Shown here: piece after piece, positions 42,151 to 48,992 of the stretch
Layout: each line of letters opens with the position of its first letter
Position numbering within the stretch: the stretch's first letter is position 1
From: CAVXDY01 sp963721335
Lineage (GTDB): Bacteria; Actinomycetota; Thermoleophilia; Miltoncostaeales; Miltoncostaeaceae
Reading direction: 5' to 3'
Length of the DNA stretch: 64,000 nucleotides
NCBI GenBank assembly: GCA_963721335.1
Contig: CAVRIV010000002.1
Location: forward strand, 62,001-126,000
The notes under the pieces: generated by a model
What the model was told of the DNA's origin: nothing
Databases searched by the model: none
The model's input: only the letters and a program-made list of their open reading frames with translations
Program-made: the position numbers and the translations under genes

Positions 42151-43167
42151 TCAGACTGCGGCGCTCAGGGGCTGGTGGAGCTCGGTCCGGTCGCGGCCGT
42201 GCCTCTTGGCGCGGTAGAGCGCCTCGTCCGCCGCCGCGATGAGGTTCGCGGGCGTCGCCATCCCCGCCGTGAACGCGGCGACGCCGATGCTGGCTCGGAT
42301 GGGGATGAGGGCGCCTCCGGCCTCGACGGGCGGCTCGGCGAGCGCCGATCGCAGCTTCTCGGCGAGCACGACCGCCGCCCCCGGGGGGGTCTCGGGGAGG
42401 AGGAGGATGAACTCCTCGCCGCCGTACCGCGCGACGACGTCCGAGATGCGGCAGGCGGCGCCGAGCCGCCGGCCGGTCTCGCGCAGCACCTGGTCGCCGA
42501 CGGCGTGGCCATGGATGTCGTTGACCTCCTTGAAGTGATCGAGGTCGAGCAGCAGGCACGAGAGGGCGCGGCCGTGGCGCTGGGCGAGCGCGATGATCTC
42601 GTCGGCCCGCGAGTCCAGCTCGCGGCGGTTGAGCAGGCCCGTCAGCACGTCGTGCGAGGCCTGATCCATCAGCTCCTCCTGCACGACCTTGGTCCGGACG
42701 GCCAGCTCGTCCCGGACCACCTTCGTCCGCAGCGCCGCGCGCACGCGGGCCATGACCTCGTCGTGCTCGAAGGGCTTGACGATGTAGTCGACGGCCCCCG
42801 CGTCGAGACCCGTCACGCGGTCCGCCGTGTCGCCGTGGGCCGTGAGGAAGATCACCGGAGGGGGGGTGTCGCCGGCGGACTGGATCGCCCGGCAGACGCC
42901 GTAGCCGTCGACCCGGGGCATGGTCACATCCACGAGCAGCAGGTCGAGGTCGTGCTGGCCGGCGAGCCGCAGGGCCTCCTCGCCGTCCCGGGCGGCGACG
43001 ACGCCGTAACCCGAGTCGACCAGCCAGGACCTCACCATCGCCCGGGTGACGCCGTCGTCGTCGGCGATCAGCACCAGGGGGGCGGCGCCGGCGCCGTTGC
43101 GGGCCATCGGCATGAGGGGCATGCCGCCGGCCGTCGGCTCGAGGGGGAGGGGGTCGGGGTCGACCAT
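42151..43167 (-). CDS. REC-GGDEF diguanylate cyclase B (WspR-like)
   Basis: 338 residues, paralogue of the gene just downstream. REC domain with VLIADDDGVTRAM and LLLVDVTMPRVDGYG. The linker contains RTKVVRDELAV followed by RTKVVQEELMD, an 11-residue tandem duplication absent from A, so the coiled coil is one hendecad longer. GGDEF with RYGGEEF and I-site RISD, so active and product-inhibited. ATG 43167 is 8 nt after the sigma-28 -10 box (ATG 43173 is too close). Divergent from the chemosensory operon, whose CheA is the likely kinase. Confidence 0.9.
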   Translation of the reverse strand: MVDPDPLPLEPTAGGMPLMPMARNGAGAAPLVLIADDDGVTRAMVRSWLVDSGYGVVAARDGEEALRLAGQHDLDLLLVDVTMPRVDGYGVCRAIQSAGDTPPPVIFLTAHGDTADRVTGLDAGAVDYIVKPFEHDEVMARVRAALRTKVVRDELAVRTKVVQEELMDQASHDVLTGLLNRRELDSRADEIIALAQRHGRALSCLLLDLDHFKEVNDIHGHAVGDQVLRETGRRLGAACRISDVVARYGGEEFILLLPETPPGAAVVLAEKLRSALAEPPVEAGGALIPIRASIGVAAFTAGMATPANLIAAADEALYRAKRHGRDRTELHQPLSAAV

Positions 43168-43175
43168 TCGCATGC

Positions 43176-43203
43176 CTATCGGCGGCGGCCGCCAGATCTT
43201 GAC
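43176..43203 (-). promoter_or_regulatory. Sigma-28 (FliA)-type promoter of diguanylate cyclase B
   Basis: Minus strand: GTCAA (43203-43199), 15 bp, GCCGATAG (43183-43176). Aligns base for base with the promoter of gene A over GGTCAAG and GCCGATAG. Confidence 0.7.
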
Positions 43204-43211
43204 CTCGGGGC

Positions 43212-43238
43212 TCAATGCACCCCCCGGGGTGCCGATAG
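43212..43238 (+). promoter_or_regulatory. Sigma-28 (FliA)-type promoter of the chemosensory operon
   Basis: TCAA (43212-43215), 15 bp, GCCGATAG (43231-43238), upstream of the receptor gene. It lies back to back with the promoter of diguanylate cyclase B, the -35 regions being 9 bp apart. Confidence 0.7.
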
Positions 43239-43275
43239 TGACGACGCATTGCACTCCGTCCAGAGGATGTCGACC

Positions 43276-44304
43276 ATGCGCGGATTCAGGCTCGGCGGCA
43301 GCACGTCCACCAAGCTCGCGGTCGCGGGCGCGGTCGTGTTCGTGCTCGTCGCGATGGCATTCGCCGCGACCCTCCTGTACGACAGCCGGGTGGCGACGGC
43401 CGTCGGCACCGGTCTGGCGCTCGGCGGGGTCCTCGCCTTCACGCTCTACGCCCTTCGGCAGGCCCGCCGGATCGGCGAGGGCGAGGCTCGCTTGACGCTC
43501 CTGGTCGAGCAGACGCGCTCGTCGATCAACGTGCTCGGCGAGGTCGCCCGGCAGCTGCGCGCCGGTGGCCAGCAGGCGGAGGCGACGGCCGCCGAGGTCT
43601 CGGCGGCGGTCGCGGAGACGTCGGCGACCATCCAGGAGCTGGCGGTCACGGCGACCTCGATCGCGGAGAAGACGCTCGCGGTGTCGGGGGCTGCCGAGCA
43701 GACGGGCGACACCATGCGGGACATGCAGGAGAAGGTGGCCGCCATCGCCGAGCGCTCGCTCTCGCTGGGTGACCGGAGCCAGAAGATCGGGGACATCCTC
43801 GAGCTGATCAACCAGATCGCCGAGCAGACGAACCTGCTGGCGCTGAACGCGGCGATCGAGGCCGCGCGGGCCGGTGAGGCCGGCCGCGGGTTCGCCGTGG
43901 TCGCGACCGAGGTCCGCAAGCTGGCGGAGCGGTCCATGGCCTCCACGGAATCGATCCGCGAGATCATCGCCTCGGTCCAGGACGAGACGAACGCGACGAT
44001 CATGGCGACCGAGGAAGGCACGCGCCAGGCGCGCGAGGTCGGTGAGCTGATGGCCTCGACGGCGACGATGCTCGAGGAGTCGAGCCTCGCGACCCAGCAG
44101 CAGAAGTCCGCCGCCGATCAGGTGGCCGAGGCGATCGTGCAGATCCGGACGGCGGCCGAGCAGGTCGCCGAGGAGCAGTCCCAGCGCGCCGGCACCTCGC
44201 AGCGCGTGGAGGAGCTCGTCGCGGATCTGGAGCGGGCGTTGGAGGACGCCTCGCAGAAGCGTGCCTCGGGAGGGCATGACCGGCTCGCTCCCGCGATGGC
44301 GTGA
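43276..44304 (+). CDS. Methyl-accepting chemotaxis protein without a sensory domain or HAMP
   Basis: 342 residues. Two membrane spans (about 14-34 and 39-60) are joined by only four or so residues, so there is no extracytoplasmic ligand domain. No HAMP domain follows. The signalling hairpin tip is canonical: NQIAEQTNLLALNAAIEAAR (179-198), then GRGFAVVATEVRKLAERS. Ala/Glu-rich segments on both arms could be methylated by CheR. The ATG at 43276 has AGAGG 9 nt upstream; ATG 43267 abuts the site and is less likely. First gene of an operon in which all stops and starts overlap. Confidence 0.92.
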   Translation: MRGFRLGGSTSTKLAVAGAVVFVLVAMAFAATLLYDSRVATAVGTGLALGGVLAFTLYALRQARRIGEGEARLTLLVEQTRSSINVLGEVARQLRAGGQQAEATAAEVSAAVAETSATIQELAVTATSIAEKTLAVSGAAEQTGDTMRDMQEKVAAIAERSLSLGDRSQKIGDILELINQIAEQTNLLALNAAIEAARAGEAGRGFAVVATEVRKLAERSMASTESIREIIASVQDETNATIMATEEGTRQAREVGELMASTATMLEESSLATQQQKSAADQVAEAIVQIRTAAEQVAEEQSQRAGTSQRVEELVADLERALEDASQKRASGGHDRLAPAMA

Positions 44305-44705
44305 GCGACCACGTCCGGCTGCGGGTCGGCAGCGAGCTCTACGCGATGCCGATCGAGAACGTCCTCGAGGTGGCCGAGCTCGGCGAGCTGAGCGCCGTGC
44401 CCGGCGCCGAGGCCGTCGTGCTCGGTGTCCGCAACCTTCACGGCCAGGTGCTGCCGGTGTTCGACCTCGCGCAGGTACTCGCGAGCGCCGGCGAGGCGAC
44501 GGCCCGGCGCATCGTGGTCACCGAGCACGCCGGCCGGCTGGCCGGGCTCGCGGTCGACGAGGTCACCGACGTCTCCCCTCTCCCGGCCGCGATCGAGGAG
44601 GCGGATGCCGAGTACCTCAGCGGCGCGCTCCTGGAGGACGGCCGGCTCCTCGGCGTCATCGACGTCGATCGTCTCTTCGACGGTCTGGGGTGGAGCCGGG
44701 CATGA
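44301..44705 (+). CDS. cheW: CheW-like coupling protein
   Basis: 134 residues. SH3-like CheW fold: VRLRVGSELYAMPIENVLEV, LSAVPGAEAVVLGVRNLHG, GQVLPVFDL and RRIVVTEHAGRLAGLAVDEV. It links receptor and CheA in the array. GTG start overlapping the receptor stop (GTGA), and its stop overlaps the cheA ATG (ATGA). Confidence 0.92.
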   Translation: MSDHVRLRVGSELYAMPIENVLEVAELGELSAVPGAEAVVLGVRNLHGQVLPVFDLAQVLASAGEATARRIVVTEHAGRLAGLAVDEVTDVSPLPAAIEEADAEYLSGALLEDGRLLGVIDVDRLFDGLGWSRA

Positions 44706-46288
44706 CCGATCCGGACCCCGAGTTCCTCGAGATCTTCCGCGACGAGGCTCGCGAGCGGCTCGACCGCATGGTCAACACGCTGCTCGCGCTCGAGGCCGGT
44801 CGCGCCGACGCCGACGCGGTCGATTCGCTCTTCCGTGACACTCACACGATCAAGGGCGCCGCGGGCATGATCGGACTCCACGACGTCGGTGCGCTCGCGC
44901 ACGCGATGGAGGACGTGCTCTCCGGCGCGCGCGACGGCGGGAGCGTCCCCGCGGAGCTCGTCGCCCCGTTGCTGAGCGCGGCCGACGGGCTGCGCCGTCA
45001 CGTCGACGGGGACGGGGAGCCGGTCGCCGACCTCATCGTGGCGCTCACCGCGCACGCCACGGGCGTCGCCGCGACGATCGCTCCCGGTCCGGCGCCGGCG
45101 GCCATGGCCGAGGATCCCGGTGAGCCCGTGATCGCGCCCCGGGAGACCGGCGAGCGCCGGTCGATCCGGGTGCCCGCGGAGAAGATCGACACCCTGCTCG
45201 ACCTCGTCGGCGAGACCGTCCTCCACCGCCGGCGCCTGGAGCACGCCCTCGGGGGGGAGCGCGCCGTCCGCGCCCGCCGGCCCGTCTCGGACGAGCTCGA
45301 CCTGGGCGAGCGCCTGCTGGACGGGCTCAAGAACGCCGCGATCGGCCTGCGCACGCTGCCGCTGTCGTCGATCATGTCGCCGCTCCCGCGCGCGGTTCGC
45401 GACCTCGCCTCCGCGACGGGTGTTGAGGTCGAGCTCGTCGTCGAGGGCGCCGAGACCGAGCTCGACCGGGCCATCCTCGAGGGGCTCCCCGAGCTCCTCG
45501 TGCACCTGCTTCGAAACGCGATCGGGCACGGGATCGAGGGGCCGGACGAGCGGATCCGCCTCGGCAAGCCCAGGTGCGGGCGCCTCGAGCTGCGCGCCGA
45601 GCAGCGGGGCGGCCTCGTGGAGATCAGCGTCGCCGACGACGGCCGCGGGGTCTCCGAGGAGGCGCTGGCCGAGGGCGAGCGGACGGGCTCCCTCGCCGAC
45701 GTCCTCGCGCTGGCCGGATTCTCGACCGCGAGCGAGATCAGCGACATCTCCGGGCGGGGGGTGGGGCTGGACGCCGTGAAGACGAAGGTGGAGGCCTACG
45801 GCGGCGAGGTCGAGGCGCGGAGCACGCCCGGTCGCGGCACGCAGGTGATCCTCCGGTTGCCGCTCGCCCTGGCGCTCATGGAGGTGATGCTCGTGGAGAG
45901 GGCCGGCAACGTCTACGGGCTGCCGCTCGGGAGCGTCGAGGAGGTGGTCTCGCTGGGAGCCACGCACTCGCTCGGCGGCCGGCACGCGATCGAGCTGCGC
46001 GGCCGCTCGATCGCGCTCGCGGACATGGCGGACCTGATGGGCGGGCTCGCCGGCCCCCTCGCCGACCGGGCGCCCGTCGTGGTCCTCATGGCCCAGGGCC
46101 GGCGCATCGCGGCGATCTGCGACAACCTGCTCGGCAACGAGGAGGTCGTGGTCAAGCGGCTCGGGCCGTGGCTCTCGCCGTCGTCGGGGTATCTCGGCGC
46201 CGCGATCCTGGGCAGCGGGCGAATCGCCCTGCTCGCCGATCCCGCGGCGCTCGTGGCGGGCCACGGCAGGCGGCGCCGTCCGTCGTGA
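44702..46288 (+). CDS. cheA: Chemosensory histidine kinase CheA
   Basis: 528 residues, short for CheA. Hpt domain with phosphorylated His48 in HTIKGAAGMIG. There is no clear P2 domain, only a linker of about 45 residues. P3 dimerisation helices contain RVPAEKIDTLLDLVGETV. The ATPase has HLLRNAIGHGIE, EISVADDGRGVSEEAL and ISGRGVGLDAVKTKVEAYGG. The usual NAxDHG of the N-box is NAIGHG here. The C-terminal CheW-like domain ends the protein, and the receiver that WspE/FrzE-type kinases carry is the separate next gene. Likely partners are that receiver, CheB and the two REC-GGDEF proteins. Confidence 0.93.
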   Translation: MTDPDPEFLEIFRDEARERLDRMVNTLLALEAGRADADAVDSLFRDTHTIKGAAGMIGLHDVGALAHAMEDVLSGARDGGSVPAELVAPLLSAADGLRRHVDGDGEPVADLIVALTAHATGVAATIAPGPAPAAMAEDPGEPVIAPRETGERRSIRVPAEKIDTLLDLVGETVLHRRRLEHALGGERAVRARRPVSDELDLGERLLDGLKNAAIGLRTLPLSSIMSPLPRAVRDLASATGVEVELVVEGAETELDRAILEGLPELLVHLLRNAIGHGIEGPDERIRLGKPRCGRLELRAEQRGGLVEISVADDGRGVSEEALAEGERTGSLADVLALAGFSTASEISDISGRGVGLDAVKTKVEAYGGEVEARSTPGRGTQVILRLPLALALMEVMLVERAGNVYGLPLGSVEEVVSLGATHSLGGRHAIELRGRSIALADMADLMGGLAGPLADRAPVVVLMAQGRRIAAICDNLLGNEEVVVKRLGPWLSPSSGYLGAAILGSGRIALLADPAALVAGHGRRRRPS

Positions 46289-46695
46289 CGAGGACGCTCG
46301 GCGCTCCCGTCGCCGTGTCGACCAGCCCGAAGGTGCTCGTCGTGGAGGACTCGCTCACGATCCGCGAGCTGCAGCGGGGCATCCTCGAGGCCGCGGGCTA
46401 TCGCGTGCAGACCGCGCGCGACGGGCGCGACGCCCTGCAGCATCTGGATCGCGACCGGGAGATCGGCCTCGTCCTCACGGACGTCGAGATGCCGGAGATG
46501 GACGGCATCGAGCTGACCCACGCGATCCGCACCCACCCCACCTCCTCCACGCTGCCGGTGGTCATCGTCACCTCCCTGGGAGAGGAGGACGACCGCAAGC
46601 GCGGGATCGACGCGGGCGCGGATGCCTACATCGTGAAGCGCAACTTCGACCAGCACGACCTGCTCGAGACCGTCGAGCGTCTCGTGGGCCGATGA
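46285..46695 (+). CDS. Stand-alone receiver domain (CheY-like)
   Basis: 136 residues. Acidic pocket VVEDS, phospho-acceptor LVLTDVEMPEMDG, Thr in VIVTSLGEE and Lys in AYIVKRNFDQ. The C-terminal YIVKRNFDQHDLLETVERL is typical of the receiver fused to hybrid CheA proteins (WspE, FrzE), so this may act as a phosphate sink or adaptation module rather than a flagellar-motor CheY. GTG start overlaps the cheA stop. Confidence 0.88.
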   Translation: MTRTLGAPVAVSTSPKVLVVEDSLTIRELQRGILEAAGYRVQTARDGRDALQHLDRDREIGLVLTDVEMPEMDGIELTHAIRTHPTSSTLPVVIVTSLGEEDDRKRGIDAGADAYIVKRNFDQHDLLETVERLVGR

Positions 46696-47753
46696 GCGCC
46701 TCCCGCGCCCCGGTCCGGCGCGTCCTGATCTGCGACGACTCCATCACCTACGCGGCAGCGCTGTCCCGGCTGCTCCGGTGCGACCCGGCCATCGAGGTGG
46801 TGGAGGTGTGCCCGAGCGCCGAGACCGCGATCGCCCGGCTGTCGGAGCTCGAGCCGACTCCCGACCTCGTGACGATGGACCTCGAGCTGCCGGGCATGTC
46901 GGGCGGGGCGGCGATCGCGCACATCATGAGCGTCCTGCCCATCCCGATCCTCGCTCTCTCGGGGGCCGGGCCGGGGTCGGGGGAGGCGCGCGCCGCACTC
47001 GCGGCCGGCGCCCTCGATGCGGTGCCCAAGGACGGCCTCGATCTCCTCGACCTCGACGGTCCGCGCTCGCGGGCCTTCCGCCGGCGCGTGAAGGTCCTCG
47101 CCGGCGTCCCCGTGATCCGCCATCCGCGCGCGGGCCTGGGCCTCGGGCACGTGACCCCGGACACCCCGGCGACCCCGGAGCGTTCCGCCGCGATCATCGG
47201 GGTCGGCGCCTCGGCGGGAGGACCGCAGGCGCTCGCGGCCGTCCTCGCCGAGGTCCCCGCCGGCTTCCCGATCCCGATCCTCGTGGTCCAGCACATGGTC
47301 GCCGGCTTCGACGAGGGCTTCGCGCGGTGGCTCGACGGCAAGGTTCCCCTGGACGTGCGGCTCGCCCGCAGCGGGGGCGAGCCGGCGCCCGGCATCTGGG
47401 TCGCGCCGGACGAGGCCCACCTCACCCTCGACGGGGCCGGCAGGCTGATGGTCGATACGCACGGCGCTGCGGGCCTCCACAGGCCCTCGGCCGACGTCCT
47501 GCTCCGGAGCCTGGCCGAACGCGCAGGCCGCGACGCGGTCGCCGTCGTCCTGAGCGGCATGGGCCGCGACGGCGCCGAGGGGCTCGGCGCGGTGAGACGG
47601 GCCGGGGGGCTCACGATCGCCCAGGACGAGGCGAGCTCGGGCGTCTACGGCATGCCCATGGCCGCGGCCGAGTGCGGCGCCCAGCTCATCCTGGGACCCG
47701 CCGGGATCGGCCGGCGCCTTGGGGCGCTTCGCCCCGTCGCCGGGTTGTCGTGA
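46692..47753 (+). CDS. cheB: Protein-glutamate methylesterase CheB
   Basis: 353 residues. N-terminal receiver with VLICDDS and VTMDLELPGMSG. C-terminal esterase begins AAIIGVGASAGGPQAL (catalytic Ser), followed by VVQHMVAGFDEGFA (His) and AVVLSGMGRDGAEG (Asp). It removes receptor methyl groups when phosphorylated by CheA, the counterpart of WspF in Wsp systems. The interdomain linker is Pro-rich. ATG overlaps the preceding stop. Confidence 0.93.
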   Translation: MSASRAPVRRVLICDDSITYAAALSRLLRCDPAIEVVEVCPSAETAIARLSELEPTPDLVTMDLELPGMSGGAAIAHIMSVLPIPILALSGAGPGSGEARAALAAGALDAVPKDGLDLLDLDGPRSRAFRRRVKVLAGVPVIRHPRAGLGLGHVTPDTPATPERSAAIIGVGASAGGPQALAAVLAEVPAGFPIPILVVQHMVAGFDEGFARWLDGKVPLDVRLARSGGEPAPGIWVAPDEAHLTLDGAGRLMVDTHGAAGLHRPSADVLLRSLAERAGRDAVAVVLSGMGRDGAEGLGAVRRAGGLTIAQDEASSGVYGMPMAAAECGAQLILGPAGIGRRLGALRPVAGLS

Positions 47754-48961
47754 CGAGCGCGCTGGACGAGGTCGCGTTCCTCATCCAGCGCGAGAGCGGC
47801 ATCCGGTTCGCGGCGGCCCAGCACCCCTTCCTCCAGGCCGCGCTCGGGAGGATCGGACCCGATCGCGACCCGGCCGCCTTCCTGCGCCGAGCGTCCGACC
47901 CGGTGAACCGGACCAGGCTCGTGGCGAGGCTGATCGACGAGGTGACGGTCAAGGAGACCTCCTTCCTCCGCGACCGCCCGCAGCTCGAGCGGATCGACTG
48001 GAGGCTGATGCTCCGGGGCGCCCGCGCCGGTGGAGCGGAGCGCCTGCGGGTCTGGACCGCCCCCTGCGCGACCGGAGAGGAGGCCTACAGCCTGGCCCTC
48101 CTCGCGTGCGAGGCCTTCGCCCCCGCCGAGCCGCCCGTCACCATCTTCGCCACCGACATCTCGGGCGACGCCCTCGCCCGCGCGCGCGCGGGCGTCTACC
48201 GCTCACGCGCGGCCCGCGAGGTCGAGCCCGCGCTCCAGCGGCGCTACCTCCACCGGAGCGGCGAGCAGCTCGTCGTGGGCGAGCGGCTGCGGTCCCTGGT
48301 CACGTTCGCCGGGCACAACCTGACCCGAGATCCCTTCCCGCCACACGGTGAGGCGCCGTTCCACCTGATCCTCTGCCGCAACGTCCTGATCTACTTCGAC
48401 AGCGAGACCGTCGCGCGCGTCGTCTCGTCGCTCGAGCGCGCGCTCACGCCGCACGGGACGCTGGTGCTCGGGGCCGCGGACGTGCTGTCGCGGAGCACGA
48501 GCCGGCTCGCCGCGACGGCCGCCCGCGAACCGACGCCCGAGCCGCCGCCGGGCGCCCTGCGCCGCCCGCTGGGACGACCGCCCGAGCCGCCGGCCGAGCC
48601 GCGCCCCTGGGACGAGGTCATCGCCCACACGTCGCGGCTGCTGGCCGAGGACCCGCTCAACGCGGAGGCCCACTTCCACCGCGGGCTGGCCCAGCTCGAG
48701 CGCGGCGACCCGTCGGAGGCCGTCGGCTCCCTGCGCCGCGCGCTCTCCATCGACTCGGGGTTCGGTCTCGCAGCCTTCACGCTCGGCAGCGCGCACGAGG
48801 CGCTCGGAGAACGGTCGGCCGCCCGGCGCGCCTACGAGCGGGCGCTGAACAATCTCAGGCCCGACGAGCGCCACCAGCAGCTCCTCGGGCAGATCGATCT
48901 CAGCCACATCGCGGCCGCGGCACGGGACCGCCTCCAGAGCCTCTCGCCCACACCCGGCTGA
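47750..48961 (+). CDS. cheR: Receptor methyltransferase CheR with C-terminal TPR extension
   Basis: 403 residues. The N-terminal helical part and SAM domain hold VKETSFLRDRPQLERI, VWTAPCATGEEAYSLALLA, IFATDISGDALARARAGVY and FHLILCRNVLIYFD. After residue 265, a Pro-rich linker leads to about two TPR units (LNAEAHFHRGLAQLERGDPS, GLAAFTLGSAHEALGE). A CheR-TPR protein is also the WspC arrangement. GTG start overlaps the cheB stop. Last gene of the operon. Confidence 0.92.
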   Translation: MTSALDEVAFLIQRESGIRFAAAQHPFLQAALGRIGPDRDPAAFLRRASDPVNRTRLVARLIDEVTVKETSFLRDRPQLERIDWRLMLRGARAGGAERLRVWTAPCATGEEAYSLALLACEAFAPAEPPVTIFATDISGDALARARAGVYRSRAAREVEPALQRRYLHRSGEQLVVGERLRSLVTFAGHNLTRDPFPPHGEAPFHLILCRNVLIYFDSETVARVVSSLERALTPHGTLVLGAADVLSRSTSRLAATAAREPTPEPPPGALRRPLGRPPEPPAEPRPWDEVIAHTSRLLAEDPLNAEAHFHRGLAQLERGDPSEAVGSLRRALSIDSGFGLAAFTLGSAHEALGERSAARRAYERALNNLRPDERHQQLLGQIDLSHIAAAARDRLQSLSPTPG

Positions 48962-48964
48962 CCC

Positions 48965-48977
48965 GGCCCGATGGGCC
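48965..48977. terminator. Short hairpin between convergent cheR and PAS-GGDEF-EAL genes
   Basis: GGCCC and GGGCC around GAT in a 31-bp gap between two convergent stops. A weak stem, but placed where a shared terminator is expected. Confidence 0.35.
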
Positions 48978-48992
48978 CCGCCGGCCCCCGCG

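Noticed and set aside
42151..44277. 708-residue minus-strand frame joining diguanylate cyclase B to a long N-terminal extension
   Set aside because: The extension is antisense to the receptor gene and passes through two sigma-28 promoters. The true start is ATG 43167.
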